Source: Rhabdornis inornatus (Eukaryota; Chordata; Aves; Passeriformes; Rhabdornithidae). Taken from it: DNA of 64,000 bases. A model generated the notes under the pieces. That model was not told the DNA's origin and searched no databases. It saw nothing but the letters and a program-made list of their open reading frames with translations. How positions within the stretch are numbered: position 1 is the first letter of the stretch; each line of letters begins with the position of its first letter. Position numbers and translations under genes: made by a program. The stretch spans positions 1,263,838 through 1,327,837 of the forward strand of contig VWZS01007655.1 of NCBI GenBank assembly GCA_013397075.1, in the 5' to 3' direction. Shown in pieces: positions 37,728 to 50,500 of the stretch.

Positions 37728-37733
37728 TTTATT
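37728..37733 (-). terminator. ITPRIPL2: Candidate poly(A) signal of ITPRIPL2
   Basis: TTTATT on the plus strand is AATAAA on the minus strand. By eye it is the first canonical signal downstream of the ITPRIPL2 stop codon (41358-41360), about 3.6 kb away, and a TG-rich stretch (AACTGTGTTAAA) follows in the sense direction. ITPRIPL2 mRNAs are known for long 3' UTRs, so this end is plausible. ATTAAA at 38607-38612 is an alternative. Confidence 0.4.
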
Positions 37734-40700
37734 ATTACAGTGAAATATTCAAACAAAACCACCAACTTTTTATGGAAACAATGAAAGTGCAAGTGTAGTT
37801 TGGAATTAAATAGAAATGAATTTATAAACGTTTCATTAAAATGGGCCGACACTTTGAACCTATAAACACTTTAAAAAAACCAAAACAATAGCAGCTGAAC
37901 ACTTCAGTTTTATCTTTGGTCTTACGATTAACCAGCAAAAAATAGTTGTACCAGGCATGTCCATTACAGACAGATACTTAAAATTTACATAACTCCACAG
38001 AGATTCAAAATCAAAAGAGGAATGTTTGCATGATACTTGGTCAGATATAATGCCTTTGAGAAACAGACAGCATTTTTCAATACAAAATGAAATTACATAT
38101 ATGAATTCTGGTACTGTACATTAACTTATTCTCTTGCACACGTGACTCCTCTTCCCAAACAACATTCAATAAAAACAACTTCATTTGCACAGTCTTTGCA
38201 AAATTAGGTTGCAGGGAAGAGAACCAAGAGCCCATGTTAGTACTAAATAACATGCTCTTTTTTCTGTGTTTGTGTTTTTGTTTACACACATACACAGGCA
38301 ACTCCTACTGAATCCATGGTACATTACAACAGCTACAGCCTTAGCAAACAGGTATCCATAACCTTGTTGTGTATTCATGGGTTGGGAGAGGAGGAAGAAG
38401 GCAAAAAGGCCACAGGATTACTCATATGGGTCAAGTTCTCTGTACACATCCCTGCAGATAAGGCCCTGTAACAGCTCCAGCACACAGCAGGTACCAGTGC
38501 TGTCATGTTTCTGTGGAATAAGATGAATGCTGTAACAGAAACCCAACTTGTCTCAGCTCCTTTCATCAATCATATGAATGCATGCTGTAGAGCAGATAAG
38601 AATACATTTAATATCTCAGTTGTACACCCAAGCCACCAAGTGCATGCACATTGCCTCATGGCAGGATACCCCCTCTCTTCAAGACTGCTCACCCAAGCTC
38701 AAGGTGAAAGCAAACACATGCATTATGTCCACCATGAACTCAAAACGTGCCTTTATGAGCAAAAACTCGCACTGAAGATCTACCTGCATAGCTAGTGAAC
38801 TGAGGGTTTGCCTCACTTTTACCCTGATGGACTCAACTGTTTTGGAAATATTGTCAAAACAAAGCCCACTTAAATCTCTTTACCCTACACTCCAAATCCA
38901 CTTGTCTTCAACAGTTCTCCAATTTTACCCCATTTCCTTTGGCTTGTTTGCAGTGCATCTTCACTGAGAGTTTACCATCACTGTCACTCACCCCTCAGCC
39001 CAACTTTCATTTTCTAAACTATTTACATTCTCCACCACCTCTTCTTCTCACATATTTTCCAATGCAACTCTCTCCTCCTGACCTGACTACATTTTAGTGA
39101 GAAAGTCTTTGCCAAGTCCATTACAGGTTTCCATGTATTGTGGCAATACTAAACAAATGTACACCCCTTTCCAGAGAAAAGATCCCTTTTCAGAGGCAGG
39201 GATGCAGTGATATAAACAGACAGACAGCTGACTGAAGTGATCATTATGCCAGAATTAACAGCTCAAGGGTTTTCATGTCAAGAGTTCAGGCAGCCACAAT
39301 ACCCTGGGCTGGCCATCTAGTTCCTCTAGTTCTTCTTTGGGCAAAAGGTTCAATGGCTTTGATTGCAGAACTGCATCTTATTTTAAATACCAAGAAAACA
39401 CAAGCCTGCAAAAATAGTACATATCATGGTCTGCTACAAAAAAAACCAACAACCCAGAAACACCAATGTAGCTGACTTAAATACCATGTGCAAAGAACAT
39501 TTGATCAATACTACCTATAAATACACTATTTGTATTTGTAGAAAGAAGCACAGTGCTTCAAATACAAAAATAACCCAGCTTGTGGGTGTGACCTACGCCA
39601 TAATTACCTGAAAATATGACTGCAAGAGCAGTTAAAGAAATAGACAGAAGTAGGCAAACATCTGCCTAGGGAGTGTTTCCATTTAGAAAAATTGGTTTGT
39701 ATAAAGACTCATGGATTTTGAAAATGTTTCTTTCATGTTCTGATGCACAGAACTGTGAGTAAGGCACACCAATATATCAGAGAGAGGAAGAGCAGGTTAG
39801 TAACTTCAGACTATCCTAAAGCTTCTCTGAAGTTACACTTGGTCCTTCACAACTTGAGAGTGCTCACTGAGGACACAGCATTGCAGGTAATAAGGCACAT
39901 GCTCAACTTCCTGAGCACCAGCAATTTAGCAACACATTTTCGGGCTTAATACTTGAGCAGGTAACCAAATAAAGCAAGGATTTGAAATTCAGAATTTTCT
40001 GACACTTTGGCACACCTGCAGTAGTAGCTAAGGACACCTGCAAACCTGTCTGCATCACAACTCAACAGGTTATTCCAGCAACTGGGACATAACCAGACAG
40101 AAAGTGGCAATTATCTGCCTGATATTTATACTCAGAGGACACCAGAATCTGTAGCCCACGACTCCCACTGTACCACAAATCAGTGCTAAATAATTTTCAA
40201 GTACCCTGAAATATTTTACTTCCTTCTCCCCATAACAAAATAACAATTTGCTATAGTACAGCACTAGAAAATCCCATCAAGGTTATTTGGTTCAAACACT
40301 GACACAATCAGATAACTGGTTAGGCAGTCATCCAAAAATCCCACCAAACTCCTACCAAGGAGCAGGATGGTGCCACAGTAAGCTTATGGCACTGAGATTT
40401 GGACTGGTTTAAGGTTTGTTCCAAAATATAATACAGAATTTCTTATTTTGTTGTTAGTCTTGAGAGAAAGCATATTCTAAGAAAACAATACTTGAATGTA
40501 GAAACAAATAATAAAACTCAACTAGAACCCACAAACAAATGAACCTCAGAGTATTTCTTTAAAAGGTTTTCCTTGCGGTAATTCAAACACCAGTCCTTTA
40601 ACAAAATACTAATGCCTCCTCAATAGCAATATTTAGTGCAGCCAATCATCCTGAAAATAAGGCCTTTGTGAAAATAAAGTGCTATTTGTTTCCTTCTATC

Positions 40701-41357
40701 TGCATTTCAATCCTTCAGTATAACCTTCACTGGAACACAAATGTGAAACTTGATTCTTCATCCTGTTATCACAGCATTCCCTCAAGTTTACATTAATATG
40801 TGTTACATTTCTATTTAGCACAGTGTGCTCTATTACCCAGGAAATTTAAAGCATGGCATTGAGCATTTCAAACTGTGATCCACGCCCATGCTCTAGTGCT
40901 TATCACATTTTAGGAACATCTCGGTACATTGACGGATTGGGGGAGGGGGGCTGTTTGCACTTAGAAGATTTTTAAATCCCACATGGATTTTGCACCATAA
41001 AAAGAAAATCTCAGAAAAAAGCTCTAATTTACCACTAAGACAAAAAGTTAACATGAGTTTCTAAAAACGTCAGTTTGAGCCTTTTAGTTTGCAAACTGTT
41101 GACTGAAGGCAACACTTGACAACTAAGACATTTCCCCAGAAATGTGAGAATTTTCACACGCACAACCAATGACAATGAGAATCACAATTTCAATAAGTCT
41201 TGGCCTGGTCTTCTTAGGTCAGGAACAAAATCACAGGAGCACATTCCATCAGTCCCACCATCCTCAGGCAGATGCAGGCTCTTGAAGCACCGGCGAGCTG
41301 GGAGTGTGCGATGCCCCGGGACAGTCCCTGGGTACAGCAGCTGTCCCAGCCCCCAGC
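37734..41357 (-). other. ITPRIPL2: Probable ITPRIPL2 3' UTR
   Basis: A/T-rich non-coding sequence between the ITPRIPL2 stop codon and the first canonical AATAAA in its direction. It has no repeats or coding exons that I can support. Assigning it as 3' UTR is an inference from the missing earlier poly(A) signals and the known long UTR of this gene. Confidence 0.4.
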
Positions 41358-42614
41358 TCACTCTGCCGGTGGCTCCTGCCTGGCCTCAGCCACGTGCCGG
41401 CACGGGGTGGGCACTGGGCGCAGGTACCGGGGACTGCTGTACATCCTGATGATGTGAGGGGCCTGGATCCAGGTGCTGATCAGCTGGAAAGCTACAAGGT
41501 CCAGCGTGGGCCTGTCGAAGGCAGACAGCAAATTCACGGGGGCCGCTTCCTTCAGGAACCGGGGCAGCGCCACGGCCTCGGGGATGCTGGTGTTGCCCAG
41601 GAAGAAATCCATCAGCACCTGCTTGCGCAGGCAGTCCCTGAGGTACAGCACCAGGTCCTCCAGCCGCTCCACCAGGAACTGCTCATCCCAGGCCTCCAAG
41701 GGCCCCCGCAGCAGCAGGGAGAAGAGCGCTGTCTTCAGGACGTAGGAAGAGAGCACCCGGCCCCACTGGGAGCAGAAGGGCTCCTCCAGGCCGTGCCTGC
41801 GGAGGTCCCGCAGGCCCTTGAGGATCTGCAGGCACTTGAGGTGGCAGGAGGCGTCCGGGGCCTGCTCCTTCAGCCAGCCCAGCAGCCGCTGCTCCTGCCG
41901 CGAGGCGTTGAGGCCCCAGAGCGCCTCGGGGGCCGGGGAGCCGTGGAGGCCCTCGGGCGGCAGGGCCGTGAGGTAGAGCCCGTCACCGAGAGGGATGGCT
42001 GGGATGAGGCGCACGGCCATGGAGATGTGGCAGCAGACGTAGTCGGAGCAGGGCAGGATGTGCAGCGTGGGCGGGTGCCCGGGGCACGCCGAGAGGCTGA
42101 CGCGGCACCGCTCCTGCAGCCGATACCGCACGGCTGCCAGGCACCGCTGCAGATGGCCCTGGAACCAGCGCAGTACCAGCCCCGAGGAGAGGTGGCTGCG
42201 GCCCTGCAGCTCCACGCAGAAGCCCTCGGCAAAGGGCCGGCAGCGTCGTGTCCAGCCGTTCCTCGCCCGCAGGCCGCAGACGAAGGCGCCGCACGGCCCC
42301 AGCCCGTCGGCACAGCGAGGCTGTGGCTCCAGGTGCGGCGGCAGCCGCAGGGGCACCAGGATGTCGAAGCAGTCGGGGCTGCGCACCTTGTGCTGCTCGT
42401 AGGCGCTGCCGATGCGCACGAAGTCCCCACGCAGGCTGAAAGCCAGCGGGCCGGGCTGCAGCCCCTGCGCCTTGGCGGCGCGCACCAGCTCGGCCACCCC
42501 CCGCCCCACGTGCGCCTTGCTGTGCCCCAGCACGTGGGGCGACACCCGCAGCTGCCGCGCGTGGAACCGCTCCAGGGCTCCGCGCCGCGCCCCCGCCGCA
42601 CACCGCGCCCCGCC
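41358..42614 (-). CDS. ITPRIPL2: ITPRIP-like protein 2, N-terminus missing
   Basis: A single-exon open frame of 418 codons plus a TGA stop at 41358-41360. The protein belongs to the ITPRIP/Mab-21-like family, membrane proteins with a nucleotidyltransferase-like fold. Visible family marks are LRVSPHVLGHSKAHV, GDFVRIGSAYEQHKV (with the GS of the fold), CFDILVPLRLPP, LVLRWFQGHLQR, PTLHILPCSDY, AVRLIPAIPLGDG, EALWGLNASRQEQ, LKCLQILKGLRDL and SSYVLKTALFSLLLR. Full-length relatives have about 535 residues, including an N-terminal transmembrane segment about 110 residues upstream of SPHVLGHSK. Here the frame runs into a single N at 42615 and an in-frame TGA at 42636-42638 with no ATG in between. The N-terminus is therefore absent, most likely because GC-rich sequence was lost at the N. 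Its position between SYT17 and COQ7 agrees with human synteny. Confidence 0.93.
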   Translation of the reverse strand, partial: GGARCAAGARRGALERFHARQLRVSPHVLGHSKAHVGRGVAELVRAAKAQGLQPGPLAFSLRGDFVRIGSAYEQHKVRSPDCFDILVPLRLPPHLEPQPRCADGLGPCGAFVCGLRARNGWTRRCRPFAEGFCVELQGRSHLSSGLVLRWFQGHLQRCLAAVRYRLQERCRVSLSACPGHPPTLHILPCSDYVCCHISMAVRLIPAIPLGDGLYLTALPPEGLHGSPAPEALWGLNASRQEQRLLGWLKEQAPDASCHLKCLQILKGLRDLRRHGLEEPFCSQWGRVLSSYVLKTALFSLLLRGPLEAWDEQFLVERLEDLVLYLRDCLRKQVLMDFFLGNTSIPEAVALPRFLKEAAPVNLLSAFDRPTLDLVAFQLISTWIQAPHIIRMYSSPRYLRPVPTPCRHVAEARQEPPAE

Positions 42615-42860
42615 NCCGACGGACGCGGCACCGCGTCAGGCGCCGGCTGAGCTCAGAGGAAATGCCGCGGGCGGCGGCCCGAGGGCCGGGGGCGTTGTCC
42701 GACGGGGGCCGGCCCGGGGCGGGGAGCGGCGCCGCCCGCGAGGTCGCGCTTTCCCGATTTCGCGATCTCCCGCCTTCCCTCCTTCCCGCCCAGCGGGGCA
42801 GAGCCGCGGTTGTCCCCGGCCCGGGCAGAATCCCCCCACAGCCCTGCCCCGAAAGAGGAG
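42000..42860 (-). promoter_or_regulatory. ITPRIPL2: CpG island over the ITPRIPL2 5' half and upstream region
   Basis: Very GC- and CpG-rich DNA covers the 5' half of the coding frame and about 250 bases beyond the N at 42615. Near 42751-42774 there are TTTCCCG- and TTTCGCG-like E2F-type motifs and a CCCGCC GC box. This is likely the promoter side of ITPRIPL2, but missing sequence at 42615 means the true distance to the start codon is unknown. Confidence 0.5.
42615..42615. other. Single N at the break in ITPRIPL2
   Basis: One unknown base exactly where the ITPRIPL2 frame is lost. It may stand for a collapsed or unsized gap. Confidence 0.95.
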
Positions 42861-44541
42861 CCAGAGTCGGGTTCCGTGCCCCCATCGCTGCAACAGCTCC
42901 TGCAGCGTGTTTTGGTGTAAAACTGCGAGTTTCTTTACCCCCACAGGAGGGGACGGCGGTGTCACGGGGGAGCACTCCTGCCCGGGCTGCCGTGCCGTGT
43001 CAAAAGCTCCACGTTGCACGTTTTTCCTCAAATAAGTGTTACAGGCCTGTCCCACTGCAGGGCAGTCCTTCCCGTTCCCAGCTCTGCCTGAGGGTCTGGG
43101 TGCCAAAGGAGCAGCAAAGCCATCAGTTCCAGTGCACCAGGGTGTGTACGGGCTGCTGCCGTACTAACAACTGCCTGAAGTCATAGACTCATTCTAAAGA
43201 TTTAGGCTTTTTACCCTGTGCCCAAATTACTAGCAAATTAGGAGGGAAGAAATAACCCCGGGGGTTAAATCTACACAGATACTTGAGATAAATTTTAAAC
43301 ACAGAGTGTGCTGGGAGTATGTTAAACTGTCTCAAATATTGATGGGGACAGGGTCATCGTCATCAACTTCTGTTTGCTTAATAAATATTTACAGAGTTTT
43401 GAAGTTGTTTGCTGAAGTTTAAGGACCATCTATGTAAGCATTCTGCTTGGTTTAATTTTGGGTGATAAAGTTCCTGCTGCTGCATCTGCATGGTGGCATG
43501 GGTGGCTCCACGAAGGTGAAAAGCAGTGCTTGAACACAAGAGTCTAAATCCAGCACGCTGCAAATGCTGTAACAAGGAATGGGTCAGAGAGTCCAGAGGT
43601 ATACCATACAAATGTTTGGTTATGCAATTTGTGTTTATATGAAACAAAATATGGCTTTAGGTACATTAAAATCATACCTGACAGGAAGTAGCAGATGTTG
43701 CATAGCCAAGATGCTGCACACAAAGTTAAACTAGGTAACCAAGGTCAGGCAGCCTGAATTATTCATGGGCAACCAACCTAGCACGAGAGAGTACACTTGA
43801 GAGTTACAAAAAGAAGTCCTAATCACTCCAACTCCCACTGTTGGAGTTACAATCAGGAGATTTTTCAAATTAGAAATAAAGCAGATGTAAAGGCAAGGAA
43901 CTGCAGGCAATTTTATAACAGCAAAATATTTCATGCCCTACAACAGAAAGCACGTTTTCTGACAGCTCCAGTCAGCTAAGTCCATAGCCTTGCTACTCAG
44001 AAATATCATCCCACAACAGCCATATCTTGCAAAGGAAACCCAGGAAGCAAAAAGCATCTTTCTTTCCCACTCCTTGTTTCATGTTTTCCTATATTTCTTC
44101 ACAAGGCTGAATGAGGAGACAAAAACATTCATTGTTCTTCTTATTGCCTGTGACCTATTACTTTGCTTTGTCCTGCACCTCTAAAACTCCAAACTGTTTA
44201 AATAACACAGCTGTCCTGGTATTACGCTGATCCTTCAAGATGTTTTATTGGAAAATATTGTTGAACTCTGTGAACTCTTGGCTCATACATTCAATTTTTA
44301 CTAGCCTGTGGATTTTTTTTTTTTCAGCCTCAAGCCCAGCATGTTTCACATGCCTCCAGACCTTGCTCCAGGCACAATGATTTTTCAAGACAGGCTGCAC
44401 TCTCTTTTCATGCAGGGTTGATTTGATTAGCTGCACAGCCACACTCAGGAGACAGACAGCTACATCTGCAGGAGCTGGCACAGCCCTTCATGCCTGCTGC
44501 CCACGGGGAAACCTAGAGCTTTACAGCACAGCGGTTACCTT

Positions 44542-44580
44542 GTGGGACTTCTGCAGCTTCCCAGCCAGCAGAAGTCCCAC
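44542..44580. repeat. Perfect 13-bp inverted repeat (hairpin)
   Basis: GTGGGACTTCTGC (44542-44554) and its exact complement GCAGAAGTCCCAC (44568-44580) flank a 13-base loop. The stem is about half G/C and would form a stable hairpin in RNA or DNA. No gene or T-run terminator context is seen. Confidence 0.85.
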
Positions 44581-47500
44581 TTCCATGGGCCCCACAGGCT
44601 GGGGGAAATGTAGATGTCACCCCAGGCAGTGGCACAGGCCCAGGGGCCAGCTGGCTGAGAGTGTGTGAGCAGCCACACCAGGCCTGGCAGGGCAAACACA
44701 GCTCAGCACGTGCTTCTACATGCCCAGGTGAGGTGGTGCTGGGGCAGACTGTCAGGCTGCAGAGTAACAGGTTGAATGGTAATAATGTGACCTTAACATC
44801 AGAACCAGAATTAATCCACAGCACTGACTTTTACCACCGCTCTTTAAATTACTAGCTAGTCCTTTCTCTCCTCCTCAGCCAGAGGCACGATGAAATCTCT
44901 AGAGCCTTGGACTGATAAAAGATGGCCAGTGGCCTGTTTTCTGGGACCTTGGCTGCTTCATGGCTCCCTGAGCACAGGGTGAGTCTCTGGGAAAAATGCT
45001 GAGTACATCAGAGGTGGGAGATGTCCCAGAAGTGCTCAGCTTTATGAAGTTCTTAATAGCAATTACATACTCAAGAAAAATAATAGGTTGTACACTAATA
45101 AACTTGACCTCAAAATTGTGACCAGATAGAATTCATAACATCAATTTTTACTACCATTGTTTAAATTAATGTTATCTAAACACTCACTCCAGAATGTCCA
45201 ATATACAGGATATCCTGCTCACTAAATAAGGAATAATGTTATTCTTAAACAAGTTGAGCTAAAAATAGCTTATGATAGCCCTGGGGGAGATTTGCAGAGG
45301 CAAAAGAACACAGTGGGTCAGAGCATCCATTAAAGTTTCTCCACAGCTGTCAGTATTTCATACATCTGTGTGACTGATCTGTTCATGCTACAGTACACCA
45401 GCCACTGTCAGAGACGTAGGCAGAGCACACCACCTGAGGAGAAGGAAGTGGTAGAAAGACAGAAGGCACAGACAGGTGATGATATCTGTCTGATGCTTTT
45501 ATGACCTGCCTGAGATTTCCTCCCAGCTATCCCAAGTTGGTATCTGCCCTGCTGAACCAGAGCTGCACACTCTACTGCATGTGCAGGAGGAAGTCTCTGG
45601 GGATCCCTTCCTGCACCAGAGCTGTACAGCTGCTTTTCTACAGCAAGTGGGTTATACCTCCATCTTCTCATAATGCACTATTAAAAGTCTATAGCAGAAA
45701 AATACAATAATTGTTTGCAAAAAAATACAATGAATGGTCAGTCATTTGGCTTCATGTCCCAGTAATTACTTTTCTAATTATTTCCTCTGAAAGCAAAGCT
45801 ACCAGCACATCTCTCTCACAGCCCACTGGATAGTCCAGCCAAGGAGGTGCCATGATCAAAATAAACATCCTTTGCCTGCAATTCCTCTGACTCCCAGATT
45901 TTATGGTATACTATTAACTACAATACAAACCAATAGCATCAGACAGACATATATCCATTTTTTATTGTGGACTAATGAATCTCTGCCAGTCACAGCAGCA
46001 GGGGATGGGAAAACAGAAGAGGGTGTCTTGCTACCACAAACAGCTGTGGAAGCCAAACCTCCAGAACAGTACATAAACATGAAGGTGTTTGGGGAGTGGG
46101 GGTGTTACTGCACATTCTCTCTTAAAATATTTTCTGTTTACTAAGTCAGGTGTGCTTTCCACCTCTGCCAGTCTGTTTGCTCACTAATTATCAGCAGGGT
46201 GTAGCACTTCTTAATCTGAGAGCCTGAAAGCAGACTGGGTTGCTGTAAACCACACACAGCCCAATACAGGATTTCCTTTCTGTAGAAGGATGGCTTCCTG
46301 AGTAATTCATACAACAATCTCTTGTCCAAGCCTGTCCTGATCACAAATAGAAATACTCTGGCTCTATGCTGGTGATCAGTATCAGCATCAGCTGGTTCAT
46401 TTCCAGCTTATCCCATATTATTTGAAAACCTTCAAGGATTACTTTTCTGCATAGAAACTTGTTTGAGCAGGGCATTTATACTTACCCATTGCATGGCATT
46501 TAGGAAGACACGTCTATGTGTTTCCAGCTAAGCAATGAACCACTAATGAAACCCCCAGCCCATCTGCATCAGTGTTATTGGCACAGAGTTCTGTCTGATG
46601 AGCTGTGACAGTGGCACTCTGCAGTCCCATGGTCTCCATGAAGCTCATGTTGTGAAGAATTCCAGCTACAGCACCATGATAAGGAAACATCTTTCAGCAA
46701 TAAGAGTGCAAGTACACGACCGTCACACAGAAGGGTTATCAACAGTAGTGGGGAATGTTTCATACATTGAAGATGGAAACATGAAAATTCTCCAGGTGAA
46801 GATTGTAAGTCTTGCACTTGCTCTTTAAGTTCAGTTTTTGATGTAATCCACGTTTGAATGACAACAGTCACAGCTTCCAGTGTTGTATCAAACACTCCAG
46901 CCAACAAGCCCTGCTAACTCTCCCAGGGCAGCAGAGGAGGTGATCACGCTGTGCTCACCTTGTGTGACAAGGCCCCAGTGTGTCACCTTCCATGCAGGAG
47001 CCCTCCTCAGCCTTTCTCTTTCCTTGCCACCCTCAGGGCTCAGCAGATGTTGTGGGTGTGAGGACCCCAGTATGGAATCCCCAGGTTTAAAAAGCATCAG
47101 ATAGAGCCAAACCTTGCATGTGCTTGAGTTAAAATAGTTTAACACAAAAAAAAAAAAACCCAAAAAACCAGTTTAATACCAATCTAATCAAACTTGGACT
47201 CATTTGTGTGTGTTCAAATGTAAATTTAATCACTGATTGAAACAATTTAGTTTAATTAATGGTAAGTCACTGAAATGTGTATCTGCACCAGACCTTGCTT
47301 AACTAATAAAAAGTGATCGCATAGCTGAGCCCTAATTTACCAATTAAAGCAGAATATTTTAAATGAGGATCGTAACAGTTTCATTATACCAGTTTGGGTT
47401 GTTGTGCCATTTCTCTTTTTCATAACCAGTGCAAGGGAGCTGGAAAAGAGACACCAGGCTTGTCCCACAGCTCTGTGCTGGTTTCAGCAGGGCTGTGTCA

Positions 47501-50500
47501 GTGTCACTGGTGACTTTCAAAGAGCAGCAAAGCAGCAGCAGCTGCCCCTGTCCTCTCAAGTGACTCTCACTACTGGGTCTTGCAGCTTTGGGTGTACATA
47601 CCCCTAAGCTTGCAATGAAATTAGAGAAGAGGTTTTGTGCCTGACAAATACCCTGCAGCAGCGAACTAAACGATGAAGTTTATGCACAAAGTGATGAGAT
47701 ACAGCTCACAGAATCAAAGCGAAGCACACAACAGGGAACAAGCTCTGTTATCAGCTTACAGCCCCAAATAATGAGATGATCCTGGCTCAGCTGACACTCT
47801 CCTGATGAGCCTGAGCTGGATCACCCACCCAGGGAAAAGGAGTGAAAATACAGCGTGGGAGGAAACCTGAGTGAGGGAGGATCTGTCTGGGGAAACTGGC
47901 TTATCAGCACTCAACAATTAGGGTGGGAAAAGCTGAAGCTCTGGCTCACTGCACCTGTTCTGCAGGGCTGGAGAGCAGTGATAGCTCTAGGAAGCCCTGT
48001 CCTAGACCCTCACCTCATCCTGCCAAGGACAGAGAGGGCAAAAGCTAATGGCTTGAAAGGAAAGTGACCTGCAGAGAAGGCAAAGCAGCCCCAAACTATC
48101 AAAGGAGCCAAGCCAGCACTGTTTCTCACTGAATTCCCTCACTGCAGAGGGATAGGAGCAGAGGTCCTTGGGCTCAGGGAGGTTTCACACCACACCCAAA
48201 CCCACACATGGAGCCTGGCAGCAATCACCAGCTGGATTATCTCCATCAGGAAACATCACCCCAGTGACACCAGCCCACACAGGGCAGTGTCCTGTGCACT
48301 GCCCTGGCCCACCCGATTTGAGTGGAAAGATGCTGGGGGGATGCTGCAAGCGTTGCTCAGCATCGGTTGGAATTAAAACCTTGCAGCACACTGCCTGCAA
48401 GTTGATGTCTGCACATGGAGTTGTTGAAATCATGGCTAAAAATCAGCCTCAGTCATGTAATCTTCCTGGTTCAAAGTAAGTTCTTGACCTGCTTGGCTGC
48501 CCTGTAAGGGGATAAGCATTATAATGATAGAGCCTGAAATCTCACCCGGAGGGCTAAATTTGATCTCTTCTGAGCATCTCTCCACAGTGATTTCTCAGGC
48601 TGCATTGCTTTAACTAAGATTAAACTTTCCACAGATCGATGCAAAGCAACACAATTACTTCATTTTCAAGGCAGCAAGGGCAGCATATTTCTATCTTTAA
48701 GGCCATTCAGATGAGCTCATTTAATGATAGCTATTTTTACATCTGGTGTCATAGGTTTCATTATTATAGCATCAACCACTTAAACAGAGGTGGGAACATC
48801 TTTCATGTTCTACCTAATTCAATTTAAATCTCTTTTTTTAAAATGTATGATACAGAAGGCATCACATTTACTTCCTGGAACTGTAAAATACAAGTTTCTC
48901 ACATAGATACAAATGCAAAGCAAACCCACTGAAACAACAGGAATGGCCCAGGCTCCCCTAAGGGAGACTGAGGTCAAGAATGAACTGCCTTTACAACAAG
49001 CTGCTTCCTGTTTGAATATTATTTCTTTACTTCCAGAACACATTCTGTCTTCTATTCCCTTTGTTATCCCTAAAGTGGTACCTGCAAACAGTGGAGGAGA
49101 ATGGTGAATGCAAAAGGTTCATTTTCCCCATCTCAGTGTTTGTGTGAACAGACACATCCATGACCTGGCTGAGGTCCTACCAGTGCAAGGGAATGGATCC
49201 CTCACTGGGAGTTTACAAACATCTCATCAGCATTGGGTTCATGTTGCAGTGCCCAGAACCAGCCCCTTCCCTAGCCAGAGGGTCACCACTGTCCATGGGA
49301 TCTTTATAGATGAAGGGAAAACAATATGCTTGCAATTGAAGGAGGACACAAATGTTAAAGAAAGCGTGAAGCAGTAAAAGACTTGAACCCATTGCAGCAT
49401 CCCTGTTTAGGGACTGTGGATGTGGTGCTGCAGAGCACAGATGTGCCAGCCACCCCTGCAATAATTTTCTGATCCCCACGGTATCACAGAAAAGGGATAG
49501 CCATGGTGGGCAAAGAATGAAGAACATGGACTGAAAAACAAAGAACTCTACTCACCCAAACCCAAGCTTCTGCTCAGATTGCATCTCTAAATGACACAAC
49601 ACTGTCCTCATATTAATGTGTTTTTCCCTCCATCTCTCTGCTCTGCCTGCTGTCACAGCATGACAGATGACAGAGGCTTGGGGAGAGCTGCCTCAGGCTG
49701 CACAAATTTCAAGCTCTCTCTGAGAGCACTTTGATATTGGAAGTTATACATTTGAAATGTCCATACCTGTGCTCTGCTGTGGTTACAGCTTTTCTGGGAT
49801 ATGCTCTAGGGGAACTTCAACAGCTCATCTCTATGAGAAGATTTTTAATCATTTAAGAAGTATGAGGTACTAAGGGTTTCATCTGAACTTGCTAAAAGAT
49901 TTCAGTTCACACAATTTCAGCACTTCAGCCTTTGGCTCTGGAATAAATAATAAACTCTTTCTAGATCAATTTTTTTGGCAGGTTTATGAATTATAAGCCA
50001 ACTACATATATTTTAAATATCACTCCTAAATATATTAGAGAACAATGAATTATTCATGATGACTGAGTGCTTCATTGAATTTATTTTCCTTGATTTAGCT
50101 CCCCAAGTAGATGAATATTACGAAAAATAGCTATGTCCCAAAACAGGCAACAAGTCCATTTACAGCCTCTCCATTGATCAAAGACAGGGAGTAGAAATGT
50201 GCATAACTTAGCTTTAGTGCCCATCCTCATCCATCAGCAAAAGACAAGGCATCCAGCTCAAAACATACCTGAACATGTCCACTATGTGGAAGCCCAGTGG
50301 CAGACATGGACTCCAGCCATGCTTGCAGATCATTGGGACAGCATGAAACCACCTCTCCTCTGCTCCAGGGAAACCCAGCTCCTGCTCAGCAGTGCAAACT
50401 CACCCTGTTGAATCCAGAACAGACATAAATATTCTCTGCATGCTACAAGAGCCAGTGGAGAGCACCCAGCACACCTGAAGATGGGGGCCAGTAAAAGGGT

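Noticed and set aside
41304..42650. Plus-strand 448-codon open frame opposite ITPRIPL2
   Set aside because: It is the antisense shadow of a GC-rich coding exon. The minus strand carries clear family motifs, while the plus translation is a Gln/Gly/Ala/Pro-rich string.
41983..42975. Minus-strand 330-codon frame as a possible ITPRIPL2 N-terminus
   Set aside because: It is out of frame with the family-matching frame, is Arg/Gly/Pro-rich and has no transmembrane segment. A frameshift at the N could at most bring in a few of its residues.
46575..46907. Minus-strand 110-codon frame that looks partly coding
   Set aside because: It has a short helical-looking opening, but the reading then dissolves into Cys/His-rich and Ser-rich sequence. 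No domain or family is recognised, so I do not list it as a gene.
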